Positions 1 to 9,097 of a DNA stretch of 64,000 bases are shown in pieces. The stretch's first letter is position 1. Every line of letters begins with the position of its first letter. The notes below the pieces were generated by a model, which was not told where the DNA came from, did not search any database, and saw only the letters and a program-made list of their open reading frames with translations. Source of the DNA: an uncultured Flavobacteriaceae bacterium (lineage in GTDB: Bacteria; Bacteroidota; Bacteroidia; Flavobacteriales; Flavobacteriaceae); NCBI GenBank assembly GCA_947486785.1, contig CANKUU010000007.1, positions 62,001-126,000 of the forward strand. Reading direction: 5' to 3'. Position numbers and translations under genes: made by a program.

Positions 1-387
1 GCAACATGGTTAGAAACCAGAGAAGAAGTTGCTTGGGTTAATTACCCAGGACTAAAAAGTAATACGTATTATAATTTAGCGCAAGAGTACTTGCCAAAAG
101 GCCAAAGTGGCTTGGTAACCTTTGGGGTAAAAGGAGGTTTTGAAGCGGCCAAGAAAGTTACAGATACAACGAAGGTTTTTTCATTGCTAGCGAACATAGG
201 CGATACTAAATCATTAATTATTCATCCAGCAAGTACAACTCATCAGCAATTAACAGTTGAACAGCAAGAGGCTGCAGGTGTTGGTCAAGATTTAATTCGT
301 CTTTCTGTAGGCTTAGAAGATATAGAAGATTTAAAATCAGATCTAAAAAACGCTTTTGCGGCAATCGGCACAACAGCGCAAGCTTAA
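1..387 (+). CDS. O-acetylhomoserine sulfhydrylase, C-terminal part (cut by window edge)
   Basis: The reading frame is open from base 1, so the gene begins outside the window and only its last 128 codons are visible. The end matches PLP-dependent Cys/Met metabolism enzymes of the long MetY type: the stretch IGDTKSLIIHPASTTHQQL followed by RLSVGLEDIEDL is the conserved C-terminal substrate-binding part. Family members make homocysteine from O-acetylhomoserine and sulfide in the cytoplasm. The next gene encodes an acetyltransferase-like/aspartokinase fusion that could supply the substrate. The PLP lysine lies upstream and cannot be checked. MetY rather than cystathionine synthase or lyase is inferred from motif style and context. 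Confidence 0.85.
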   Translation, partial: ATWLETREEVAWVNYPGLKSNTYYNLAQEYLPKGQSGLVTFGVKGGFEAAKKVTDTTKVFSLLANIGDTKSLIIHPASTTHQQLTVEQQEAAGVGQDLIRLSVGLEDIEDLKSDLKNAFAAIGTTAQA

Positions 388-406
388 GCACAAAATTAAA
401 AGAACA

Positions 407-442
407 TTCACCTTCTATCGCATGATTTAAGGTGAGGTTTTT
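407..442 (+). terminator. rho-independent terminator after the sulfhydrylase gene
   Basis: TCACCTT (408-414) pairs with AAGGTGA (429-435) around a 14-nt loop and is followed by GG and a T run. It lies about 20 bases after the stop codon, so the next gene probably has its own promoter in 443-647. Confidence 0.6.
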
Positions 443-647
443 AAACTAGATATAAAGCGTATTGTACTGGTTTACTCAAAGCATATTATAGAAAAACAAA
501 AGATTTAAACGGCTTTTTCTTTTGAAGTAATTTAATGCCGAAGCGTTTTAGCTATCCTTTGTGGTTAAACTAAAATCATAGTAGTCGAATTGCCTAAATA
601 GTTTTTTAGGTTTCGTTTAAAAAATAACTTTACGTTCAAATAGTAAC

Positions 648-3600
648 ATGCTACATCATTTAAAAATTAACAGCTATACCACTATAAGTGGCAAAACGCA
701 AGATATTGAGCTATCATACCAATTATTTGGTAAAGCGCTTAATTCTGCACCAATTGTTTTGGTTAATCATGCCTTAACAGGCAATTCTAACGTTACAGGT
801 AAAGATGGTTGGTGGTCTGCACTAATAGGCGAGGGCAAATGTATTGATACTAGAAAGTATACGATACTTGCTTTTAATATTCCAGGAAATGGTTACGATA
901 AATTTATCATTGAAAATTATAAAGATTTTGTTGCAGGCGATATTGCCTATCTTTTTTTAGAAGGCTTAAAACAGCTAAAAATTAATCGTCTATTTGCAAT
1001 AATTGGAGGCTCGTTAGGTGGTGGTATCGCATGGGAAATGGCAGCATTAAATCCAAATTTAACAGAGCATTTGATTCCTGTAGCATCTGATTGGAAATCA
1101 ACAGATTGGTTAATTGCAAATTGTCAAATTCAAGAGCAATTTTTAATAAACTCTAAGCAGCCGGTGCATGATGCTCGCATGCATGCAATGTTGTGCTATC
1201 GAACTCCAGAATCGTTTAAAGAGCGTTTTAAACGAAGTACGAACGATAAACTTCAAGTTTTTAATGTGGAAAGTTGGTTAACCCATCATGGTGAAAAACT
1301 AAAAGGACGTTTTCAATTATCGGCATATAAATTAATGAATCAGTTGTTAAAGACTATTGACGTTACCCGAGATGGAAATAATAATTTTATTAAACTTCAA
1401 AATAGCGATACTAATATACATATTATAGGTGTCGATTCTGATTTGTTTTTTACAGCTAAAGAAAATAAAGACACCTTTAAACAGCTTGCCCAGGCCAATA
1501 GTAATGTGACCTACGGTGAAATACATTCATTACATGGGCATGATGCATTTTTAATAGAATTTAAGCAAGTAGAGAAGCTACTTGATCTTGTTTTTAACAA
1601 GCTTGGTAGCACAAATAAGATAAAAGTTTTAAAGTTTGGAGGCAAATCATTAAGTAACGGCGAGGGAATTGGTAGGGTTTTAGATATAATAACAAATAAA
1701 GTTCAGGCAAATGAACGCATTGCCGTTGTTTTATCGGCGAGGGGTAATGCTACAGATCAATTAGAAGAGATACTAGAAAAAGCAGCTAGAGGAGATGATT
1801 ACAGTACTGATTTTGAAGATTTTGAGTCTTACCAGAAGCATACATTTAAAAATGTAAGTCTTTCACAAGAGTTTAAGGCCTTAGCCAAACTATTTGAAGG
1901 AGTTTCGTTATTAGAAGACTATAGTCCAAAAATTAAAGATGAAGTTTTGGCTTTTGGCGAACTTTTATCGGCAAAACTAGTAACAAAATTATTAATAGGA
2001 AAAGGAGTTAAAGCAAAGCTAGTAGATGCACGTACCTTATTAAGAACAGATGCTACTTTTGGTGATGCTAAACTTATTGAAAACCTTTCAAAAGAGAATG
2101 TTTCAAGTGAATTTGCTGAATATTCAGTAGATGAAGTACCTATAATTACTGGTTTTATAGCTGCTACTGAGCGTAATGAAACTACCACTTTAGGCAGAAA
2201 TGGCAGTAATTATACTGCCGCTTTAATAGCAAACTATTTAGATGCAGAAGAACTGCAGAATTATACCCATGTAGATGGTATTTTTACAGCAAATCCAGAT
2301 TTGGTACCTCAAGCAAAACGCCTGTCTAATTTGTCGTATGAAGAAGCAAACGAACTAGCTAATTTTGGAGCAAATATCTTGCACGCCAAAACTATTATAC
2401 CGCTAATTGAAAAAAACATACCCTTACGTATACTAAATACGTTTAAAAATGATAATGAGGGAACTTTAATAAGTGCCAAATCTAGTAAAGAAGGAATAAA
2501 ATCACTTTCAGTAATTGAAGATGTGTCTTTAATTAATTTAGAGGGAAGGGGGCTTTTGGGTAAAGTTGGTATTGATGCAAGAATTTTTAAAGCATTAGAA
2601 GAGAATGATATTAATGTAAGTATCATATCTCAAGGTTCTTCTGAACGGGGTATTGGTTTAGTGGTAAATAAAGGTAAAGCTAATAGCGCAAAGCTTGCCC
2701 TAGAAAAAGAATTTACAAGTGATTTTAAATCGAAGGACATAAATATGATTACCGTGGTTGATGAGGTGTCGGTAGTATCGATAGTAGGACAAGATTTAAG
2801 CACCTTTCATAAACCATTTAATGCGCTAATTAAAAACCAGATTGTACCACTTTTGTTTAATAATACAGTTTCTGGTAAAAATGTAAGTTTGGTAGTTAAA
2901 AAATCTGACCTAAATAAGGCTTTGAATGTTATGCATGGCCAAATATTTGGTATTAGTAAAAAGATTAATTTAGCTGTTTTTGGTCATGGTAATGTTGGTG
3001 GTACCTTAGTAGATCAGGTGTTTAAATCTTCGAAAACAATAGCAAAAAGAAAAGGAATAGCTTTAAATGTTTTTGCGGTTGCGAATTCTCGAAATATTCT
3101 TTTGAACGAAAATGGTATTCCAAAAGACTGGAAAAAGGCATTGTTGGAAAAGGGCGAAACTTACACTGTAAAAGATGTTTTTCATTTTGCAAAAAAGCAT
3201 CATCTCGAAAATTTGATAGTTGTAGATAATACGGCTAGTGAAAATTTTGTAGCACATTATTTCGATTTTGTAGAAAATGGTTTTGATATTGTTTCATCTA
3301 ATAAAATTGCAAATACACTTAGGTTCGATTATTATCAGTTGTTAAGAGAAGAGTTGATTAAAAATCAGAAACAATATTTATATGAAACAAATGTTGGTGC
3401 AGGTCTACCTTTAATTGATACTATTAAACTTTTACATTTATCAGGAGAAAATATCACTAGAATTAAAGGTGTCTTTTCAGGATCTTTGAGTTACATTTTT
3501 AATACTTTTTCTGAAGTTGATATGCCTTTTTCTCAAATAGTAAAAGATGCTATGGAACAAGGTTTTACAGAACCTGATCCTCGTGAAGATCTTTCAGGAA

Positions 3601-4034
3601 ACGATGTAGGTAGAAAGTTGTTGATTTTAGCACGAGAACTAGATTTAAGGAATGAATTGTCAGAAGTTCAAATTCATAATTTAATTCCAGAAGATTTACG
3701 AGAAGGTAATGCCACTCATTTTTTAGAAAACGTAGAGCAGCTAGATCATATTTTTAGCACCATTAAAAAAAATCAAAGAGAAGGTCATGTATTGCGTTAT
3801 GTAGGTGATTTACATGGTAATTTACAGCAAGAAAAGGGTATCTTAGATGTAAAATTAGTTTCTGTACCCAAAGAAAGCGCTTTAGGGCAAGTAAAAGGCT
3901 CTGATTCTATTATTGAGATTTATACAGAATCTTATGGGAAAAACCCCCTCGTTATTCAAGGTGCTGGGGCTGGAGCCGCAGTTACCGCTAGAGGAGTTTT
4001 TGGAGATATTTTAAGAATTGCTGAAAAAAGTTAG
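648..4034 (+). CDS. three-domain fusion: MetX-like homoserine acetyltransferase domain, aspartokinase, homoserine dehydrogenase
   Basis: A 1128-residue protein. Residues about 1-315 form an alpha/beta hydrolase of the MetX type, with nucleophile Ser122 in GGSLGGG, the acid in GVDSDLFF and the histidine in GHDAFL. From about 325 an aspartokinase begins (KVLKFGGKSL), followed by ACT-type regulatory sequence around 620-760. From about 770 the homoserine dehydrogenase starts with the nucleotide-binding AVFGHGNVGG and carries TEPDPREDLSG near the active site. AK-HSD fusions (ThrA/MetL) are common; the extra N-terminal acyltransferase means one chain could activate aspartate, make homoserine and acetylate it. 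It ends directly against the next sulfhydrylase gene (TAG then ATG), pointing to one transcript. No methionine riboswitch was found in its leader. Domain identities are strong; three active functions are inferred. Confidence 0.93.
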   Translation: MLHHLKINSYTTISGKTQDIELSYQLFGKALNSAPIVLVNHALTGNSNVTGKDGWWSALIGEGKCIDTRKYTILAFNIPGNGYDKFIIENYKDFVAGDIAYLFLEGLKQLKINRLFAIIGGSLGGGIAWEMAALNPNLTEHLIPVASDWKSTDWLIANCQIQEQFLINSKQPVHDARMHAMLCYRTPESFKERFKRSTNDKLQVFNVESWLTHHGEKLKGRFQLSAYKLMNQLLKTIDVTRDGNNNFIKLQNSDTNIHIIGVDSDLFFTAKENKDTFKQLAQANSNVTYGEIHSLHGHDAFLIEFKQVEKLLDLVFNKLGSTNKIKVLKFGGKSLSNGEGIGRVLDIITNKVQANERIAVVLSARGNATDQLEEILEKAARGDDYSTDFEDFESYQKHTFKNVSLSQEFKALAKLFEGVSLLEDYSPKIKDEVLAFGELLSAKLVTKLLIGKGVKAKLVDARTLLRTDATFGDAKLIENLSKENVSSEFAEYSVDEVPIITGFIAATERNETTTLGRNGSNYTAALIANYLDAEELQNYTHVDGIFTANPDLVPQAKRLSNLSYEEANELANFGANILHAKTIIPLIEKNIPLRILNTFKNDNEGTLISAKSSKEGIKSLSVIEDVSLINLEGRGLLGKVGIDARIFKALEENDINVSIISQGSSERGIGLVVNKGKANSAKLALEKEFTSDFKSKDINMITVVDEVSVVSIVGQDLSTFHKPFNALIKNQIVPLLFNNTVSGKNVSLVVKKSDLNKALNVMHGQIFGISKKINLAVFGHGNVGGTLVDQVFKSSKTIAKRKGIALNVFAVANSRNILLNENGIPKDWKKALLEKGETYTVKDVFHFAKKHHLENLIVVDNTASENFVAHYFDFVENGFDIVSSNKIANTLRFDYYQLLREELIKNQKQYLYETNVGAGLPLIDTIKLLHLSGENITRIKGVFSGSLSYIFNTFSEVDMPFSQIVKDAMEQGFTEPDPREDLSGNDVGRKLLILARELDLRNELSEVQIHNLIPEDLREGNATHFLENVEQLDHIFSTIKKNQREGHVLRYVGDLHGNLQQEKGILDVKLVSVPKESALGQVKGSDSIIEIYTESYGKNPLVIQGAGAGAAVTARGVFGDILRIAEKS

Positions 4035-5195
4035 ATGAATAAATTTGAAACCAACGCGATACGAACACAATTAGAACGTTCTAATAATTTAGAGCATTCG
4101 GTTCCATTATATTTAACCTCCAGTTTTGTTTTTGAAGATGCAGAAGATATGCGTGCGTCATTTGCTGAGGAAAAAGAGCGAAATATTTATTCGCGATATT
4201 CTAACCCAAACTCATCAGAATTTGTTAAAAAAGTATGTCAGATGGAGGGAGCCGAAGCTGGTTTTGCTTTTGCCTCAGGTATGGCTGCTGTGTTCTCAAC
4301 TTTTGCAGCGTTATTAGATAGTGGCGATCATGTGCTTTCTGCTCGTAATATTTTTGGGTCTACACACGCTTTGTTTACTAAGTTTTTTCCAAAGTGGAAT
4401 ATCTCACATACCTACTTTAAGATTGATGATTTAGACACTATTGAAAACTTAATTACGCCGCAGACCAAAATAATTTATGCCGAATCACCAACCAACCCTG
4501 GAGTAGACGTGGTAGATTTAGAGCTTTTGGGTTCTATTGCAAAAAAGTATAATTTAATATTAATCATCGATAATTGCTTTGCTTCGCCTTACTTGCAACA
4601 GCCAATAAATTTTGGTGCAGATTTAGTTATACACTCAGGTACCAAGCTAATGGATGGTCAGGGTAGAGTATTAGCGGGAATTACTGTTGGTAACGCCGAA
4701 TTAATGGATAAAATTTATCGATTTTCACGAATAACAGGTCCGGCACTTTCACCGTTTAATGCTTGGGTAATTTCTAAAAGTTTAGAGACTTTAGCGGTTC
4801 GTGTAGATCGTCACTGTGAAAATGCTTTAAAATTGGCTCAATTTTTAGAAGGGCACGATAAAGTAAATTGGGTAAAATATCCGTTTCTTAGGTCACATCC
4901 AAAGTATGAAATTGCAAAAAAACAAATGAAGGCAGGTGGCTGTGTAGTTGCTTTTGAGGTAAAAGGTGGCTTAGAAGCTGGTCAGCAGTTTTTTAATTCG
5001 ATTAAGCTTCTATCGTTATCCGCAAATTTAGGAGATTCAAGAAGTATAGTAACCCACCCAGCATCAACCACTCATAGTAAATTATCAATCTCTGAAAGAG
5101 CCGAGACAGGTATTACCGATGGTACGGTACGTGTATCTGTAGGCTTAGAGCATAGCGAAGATATTATACGAGATATTCAACAGGCATTACAATAA
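4035..5195 (+). CDS. O-succinyl/O-acetylhomoserine sulfhydrylase (PLP enzyme, MetZ/MetB family)
   Basis: A full-length 386-residue Cys/Met metabolism PLP enzyme. The cofactor lysine is Lys204 in HSGTKLMDGQGR; the GQGR that follows is typical of the MetZ-type sulfhydrylases rather than cystathionine lyases. The C-terminus carries SRSIVTHPASTTHSKL and RVSVGLEHSEDI, paralogous to the end of the sulfhydrylase at the left window edge. It probably makes homocysteine from an acylated homoserine and sulfide. The start ATG abuts the stop of the upstream fusion gene, so the two are cotranscribed and possibly translationally coupled. Two sulfhydrylases flanking the fusion suggests different sulfur donors or acyl substrates. 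Cystathionine gamma-synthase activity cannot be excluded. Confidence 0.87.
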   Translation: MNKFETNAIRTQLERSNNLEHSVPLYLTSSFVFEDAEDMRASFAEEKERNIYSRYSNPNSSEFVKKVCQMEGAEAGFAFASGMAAVFSTFAALLDSGDHVLSARNIFGSTHALFTKFFPKWNISHTYFKIDDLDTIENLITPQTKIIYAESPTNPGVDVVDLELLGSIAKKYNLILIIDNCFASPYLQQPINFGADLVIHSGTKLMDGQGRVLAGITVGNAELMDKIYRFSRITGPALSPFNAWVISKSLETLAVRVDRHCENALKLAQFLEGHDKVNWVKYPFLRSHPKYEIAKKQMKAGGCVVAFEVKGGLEAGQQFFNSIKLLSLSANLGDSRSIVTHPASTTHSKLSISERAETGITDGTVRVSVGLEHSEDIIRDIQQALQ

Positions 5196-5412
5196 ACTAC
5201 AAGGAATACTCGCATATATGAAAAGGGTAGCTGTAGGTCTTTATCCGGGTGCCAATTTTATATAAATCATTGATTTGGTTTCTGCATTTGATCATTAATT
5301 TTATTGGTTCGAATTGTTGCTAGTCATTAAGTTCTTAAATTTACGTATGGCTGTAAATCTTCTTCTTTAAAGTACCTTAAGATAGCCGGGCATGTGGTTC
5401 TTCTTAGTACAA

Positions 5413-6600
5413 TCATTTTACTTCGTATAAGAAAAATACTTTCGTGGGTATTAATTTTGCGTTTTTTTTAGGCTGTGCTATAACCATTATGTCATCTAAT
5501 GGATTACCTTCATAAATTAATAAATCGGCATATGCAGCGGGTGCTCTTATTTCTAATTTACCTTCGCTGTAGTTTTTTTCTTGTTAGAGCGAATAATCGA
5601 CCGTTTTCAGAAGTTACTTGTTTTAATATTTCTACAGGGGAGTGCCATTTAGCTCGTGTTGTATATTCAGTTAATGCATAAGACGCATAGCCAACATCAC
5701 CGTAGGCGTTAGAACCAAAGTCTCCAAAATTTGGTGTTTTTTAACTCGTTTAAAAACGGTATCGGTTCCTTCTAAGGCAGGTTTCATTTTTTTGTTCAAC
5801 GCTACAGGAATCGTATCTTTTCTAGGCACCCAAAAACTGGCAGGCGTCTCTATCCAAAATGCCTGAGGTACTAAGGAGGCGTCTTTTTCTTTAACTAATT
5901 TAATAGTTTCTTCATTATGTATAGGGTCAAATTCAGACGCGATTCCTCCGCCTGCCATTACTTAAAGTTGTATTGCGCTTTTGCGGAGGTTTTCTCGTGA
6001 AGCCTTTAGTACTTCTGGTACTCCGTCAACTACAAAAGACCAACCAAGAACAGCATCTGAGAGATGCATCTGACTTCCAAATAGTGCTACACTAGGTTGA
6101 TTGGTACTTCTCATATCTCCCTGACTCGATGTTTGACTTATATAAGCTCCAGATAGATAAATTCGCAGGCCAATTACCATGCCTTCATCTACGGCTCTTT
6201 TTAGTCCATATACAGGCCATCCCATGTTTCCAACAGTTGTAAACCCCATCATCAAAAAACGCTCAGCACTTTTACCGGCACGAATTGCAGAATACATCTA
6301 ATGGGTGTCATTCTTTGCTTCTTTACCACCCAATGTTGTAGATAAATGAACATTTTATGGGATAATCAAGGAATTAGTACATGCCCTTTTCCATGGATAA
6401 TTAGCGTTTCTGGTTTTATGCTTTTAATTTTTCCGACCTGAACAATAAGATTGTTCCTGATAAGTACGCTTACATTTTTACTAAGTTGTTTACGAGTACC
6501 ATCTTACATACCTTTACATTTTCGATTAAAATGTGTTTTTGAGCCTAAAATGGTTCAGTAAAATAAGAATGCCAATAAAAAGGAGTACTATTTTTTTAGG
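5413..6600 (-). pseudogene. degraded metal-dependent amidohydrolase (imidazolonepropionase-like)
   Basis: Reading the minus strand across frames gives a recognisable exported amidohydrolase: a hydrophobic signal-like start (near 6590-6540), ILIENVKV, DGTRKQLSKNVSVL, GKGHVLIP, then AERFLMMGFTTVGNMG, AGGGIASEFDP, YTTRAKWHSPVEILKQVTS and the C-terminal AAYADLLIYEGNPLDDI. Lesions seen are frameshifts near 6503, 6345, 5730 and 5575, in-frame stops at 6366-6368 (TGA), 6298-6300 (TAG) and 5962-5964 (TAA), and a deletion near 5920 that joins EFDPI directly to NEET. The deletion removes roughly 40 or more residues of the family's metal-binding core. No start codon is evident. So many lesions cannot be sequencing error; this is a dead gene. 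The family, not the substrate, is recognisable. The stretch 5196-5412 upstream of it holds nothing I recognise. Confidence 0.85.
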
Positions 6601-6677
6601 GCGTTGCCGAGGTTATTTATTTCTTAAAAATACAACTTCTAAAAATATAAATAACATGACTATTTCATCGGGTTTAA

Positions 6678-7679
6678 CTAGTAACTTAAACCCTGCTTTT
6701 TCATTGCTCGCCTGTAGTTCATGGCAACCGCATCAAATTTCAAATGCAATTCTTCGGTAAAATCAAAAGGCACTTGTTCTGGTCTTTGCGACTCAACAAT
6801 ACGTTTATCTTGATCAAAAATTACTTGTTCAAATTCTTGTAAAATGGTATCTGGTTCGTCATGGTTGTAATTTCGACCTATACTGCAAAAACCACGACAT
6901 TTATTAGTAGAAATAGGTTGCGAAGTAAAAAAGTATATCATGCCTTTTTCGCCACCCCAGCCTAATCTTAAAACGATGGTGTAGGGCAAGTGTAACTCAT
7001 AAACGCTGTGACGCTCTGGGGTTACAATATCATCATTTGCGAAAATTGGAAAATCATCACTATTGGTGGCTTCTGGTCTTTTTACCGAATAATGTAAAAC
7101 AGCCTCTTTAACGTTCACTTTACATTCTGGAACTTTGGGTCTTTTAGGATCTCCTAGTAAGCCAGGATGTACCCATGGGAAATGCCCAAAATCAGTAAAA
7201 TTTTCAACTTGTCTTGAGCTGTCGCTATTCCATTCAAAAGGGCCTGTGTTGACCATCTTCCAATCGCTATTCTCATATTCGGGAATATCAGGAAGCTTAT
7301 AAATTGGTGTTTTCAATGCCACCCAAACTATTCCAAATTTTTCTTGACAATGATACTTGGGTGTTTTTGCTTTATTCGGAATATGAGTATCTGGGGCTTG
7401 CGGTATATGCACGCATTTTCCTTTTTTGTCAAATTGCCAAGCATGATAAGGGCAAACCAAACAATCATCTTTGATCCAACCCAATGAAAGAGCGGTTCCG
7501 CGGTGAATACAAATATCACGCATTGCGTGTACCTTTTTGTCAGAAGTGCGCCACAGCACTATAGGCTCATCTAAAAGAAAGGTGCCAAAAGGTTGATCAG
7601 ATATAATTTCATTGCTGAAACCTACAGGATGCCAGCAAGCAAATAGTTTTTCAGGAAAAACGTTGTGGTTAAAATTCAT
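6678..7679 (-). CDS. Rieske non-heme iron oxygenase, alpha-subunit type
   Basis: A 333-residue ring-hydroxylating oxygenase. The N-terminal Rieske [2Fe-2S] ligands are visible as CIHRG and, 17 residues on, CPYHAW. The mononuclear iron site follows in VENFTDFGHFPWVHPG, where two His and an Asp are expected to bind iron. Family members hydroxylate or demethylate aromatic or quaternary-amine substrates, taking electrons from a separate reductase; no reductase gene is adjacent. Length is typical of the VanA/phenylpropionate class. It is transcribed away from a TetR regulator with an inverted repeat between them, so that regulator probably controls it. Substrate unknown. Confidence 0.88.
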   Translation of the reverse strand: MNFNHNVFPEKLFACWHPVGFSNEIISDQPFGTFLLDEPIVLWRTSDKKVHAMRDICIHRGTALSLGWIKDDCLVCPYHAWQFDKKGKCVHIPQAPDTHIPNKAKTPKYHCQEKFGIVWVALKTPIYKLPDIPEYENSDWKMVNTGPFEWNSDSSRQVENFTDFGHFPWVHPGLLGDPKRPKVPECKVNVKEAVLHYSVKRPEATNSDDFPIFANDDIVTPERHSVYELHLPYTIVLRLGWGGEKGMIYFFTSQPISTNKCRGFCSIGRNYNHDEPDTILQEFEQVIFDQDKRIVESQRPEQVPFDFTEELHLKFDAVAMNYRRAMKKQGLSY

Positions 7680-7694
7680 GAAATTTTATTTAAT

Positions 7695-7728
7695 GAACGA
7701 TTGTTAATGTAAATATATACAAATGTTC
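7695..7728. promoter_or_regulatory. inverted repeat between oxygenase and tetR genes, candidate TetR operator
   Basis: GAACGATTGT (7695-7704) and ACAAATGTTC (7719-7728) match as reverse complements at 8 of 10 positions, separated by 14 bases. The repeat lies in the 99-bp divergent intergenic region. Its role as operator is inferred from position. Confidence 0.4.
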
Positions 7729-7778
7729 TTAAATTGTAATCGATTTGCGTTTGAAACAATTTAATTATGTAAAGTTTT

Positions 7779-8363
7779 ATGCCAGTAAACAAGTACATCA
7801 AAAGAGATCGATTTTTTAAAGTAGCATTGAGTTTAATTTATAAAAATGGGTTTAAAGCAACCACAATGAGAGCCATCGCGAGTGAGTTAAATTTTGAGGT
7901 GGCCAATGTGTACAATTATATTAGCTCAAAAAATGAACTCCTTGAAACATTTTTATTTGGTATACAAGATGAATTTCATGAAGCATTAGATCATATTTTG
8001 GACTCTTCTTACGATGCGCCAAAAAAAATAAACATGGTAATTAATTCATATATTCAGATAACATCAAAAAGACCTTATGAGCAGGCCTTGCTAGTAAATG
8101 AATGGCGAAATTTAAAAGTACCTCGACGGCAAGAGTTTGTTGACCGTAGACAAGATTATGAAAACAAAATAAAAATGATTTTTGAAGAAGGCGTTAAGCA
8201 AGGTAATTTCGCGGACATGGATACTGAAATTGCAGTAGCAACGATTTTAGCATCAATACGATGGATTTATGCAAAGTATATTGATGGCGAAAACAAGATT
8301 AACCCAATAGAACTAGAGAAACAGCTTACTCAATTTATTTTAAACGGAATTTTATCGAATTAG
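7779..8363 (+). CDS. TetR/AcrR-family transcriptional regulator
   Basis: A 194-residue regulator. The N-terminal helix-turn-helix spans about residues 8-55 (GFKATTMRAIASELNF, then NVYNYISSKNELL), the classic TetR motif in which the recognition helix ends in YxYxxSK. The rest is the helical ligand-binding and dimer domain, with no similarity I can name. It is divergent from the Rieske oxygenase gene, the usual layout for a local repressor responding to that enzyme's substrate. Family call is firm; target and ligand are inferred. Confidence 0.9.
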   Translation: MPVNKYIKRDRFFKVALSLIYKNGFKATTMRAIASELNFEVANVYNYISSKNELLETFLFGIQDEFHEALDHILDSSYDAPKKINMVINSYIQITSKRPYEQALLVNEWRNLKVPRRQEFVDRRQDYENKIKMIFEEGVKQGNFADMDTEIAVATILASIRWIYAKYIDGENKINPIELEKQLTQFILNGILSN

Positions 8364-8419
8364 TTTTTTTTAATTCTATAAAGTTCTCATACAGAAGTCT
8401 ATTTTTATATCTTAGCTTT

Positions 8420-8830
8420 ATGCTCTCTAAAAAGACAAAATACGGATTAAAAGCACTAACATTTTTGGCCTCTCAAAAAGACAAAGCTCCGATACAAATT
8501 GCTGAGATTGCTAAAGAGGAAAATATCTCTCAAAAATTTTTAGAGAGTATTTTATTATCCTTAAAGAAATCTGGTTTTTTGGGCTCTAAAAAAGGAAAAG
8601 GTGGAGGTTATTACTTGATTAAGGAACCCCAAGAAGTTTTAATGACAGATGTAATGCGAGTTTTAGAGGGACCCATTGCCATGGTGCCTTGTGTTAGTTT
8701 AAATTTTTATGAAAAATGTGACGACTGCCCAGATGAAAAGTCATGTTCTGTAAATAAGTTGATGTTAAAGGTGAGAGATGCCAACCTTACCATTTTTAGA
8801 AACAATACTCTTGCAGACTTAATTCAATAA
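8420..8830 (+). CDS. Rrf2-family transcriptional regulator (likely cysteine/sulfur regulator)
   Basis: A 136-residue winged-helix protein of the Rrf2/IscR/CymR group. The start MLSKKTKYGLKALTFLA and the wing GFLGSKKGKGGGYYL are diagnostic. The C-terminal part has a cysteine cluster (CVSLNFYEKCDDCPDEKSC), more cysteines than the three an IscR-type cluster uses, so it could bind an Fe-S centre or sense thiols. It stands directly before the sulfate-assimilation genes, and two near-identical inverted repeats lie between it and the first of them. By analogy with CymR it probably represses sulfur uptake when cysteine or Fe-S supply is sufficient. Regulon and cofactor are inferred. Confidence 0.88.
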   Translation: MLSKKTKYGLKALTFLASQKDKAPIQIAEIAKEENISQKFLESILLSLKKSGFLGSKKGKGGGYYLIKEPQEVLMTDVMRVLEGPIAMVPCVSLNFYEKCDDCPDEKSCSVNKLMLKVRDANLTIFRNNTLADLIQ

Positions 8831-8978
8831 GATAAATAGCTAAAAGGCAAAAGATAGTCACGCTCAAAAATCACGATATGCGTATGCCTTAGCCTGCCCA
8901 TGGCTTTACTATTGTCAATATCAAAACAAACATTATGAAACCTTTAGATTTTCGCATAAAACGGCTTTGTTTTTTAAT

Positions 8979-9079
8979 AACCTAGTAAATCTATAGGTTA
9001 ATATGAAAATTCTTAATTTTTTTGCATCTGGTTTAAGTATTTAATTGTAGTTTTGGATATCCTATTAAATCTATAGGGT
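8979..9079 (+). promoter_or_regulatory. promoter and paired operator-like repeats of the sulfate assimilation operon
   Basis: Two inverted repeats share the core TAAATCTATAGG: AACCTA-N9-TAGGTT at 8979-8999 and CCTAT-N7-ATAGG at 9061-9077, exactly 80 bp apart. Between them TAGTTTTG (9048-9055) fits the Bacteroidota -7 box TAnnTTTG, with a TTTG at 9021-9024 (spacing 23, longer than the usual 19). The second repeat then falls at the expected transcription start, where a bound repressor would block initiation. Binding by the adjacent Rrf2 protein is inferred. Confidence 0.6.
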
Positions 9080-9097
9080 AATTGCTTAAATAAAAAT

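Noticed and set aside
443-647. SAM-II or other riboswitch before the aspartokinase fusion
   Set aside because: No conserved aptamer sequence found in the leader.
5499-5681. Plus-strand frame of 60 codons
   Set aside because: It is antisense to the amidohydrolase pseudogene, whose minus-strand translation is clearly homologous to the family.
6533-6760. Plus-strand frame of 75 codons
   Set aside because: It is antisense to the pseudogene start and to the end of the Rieske oxygenase gene.
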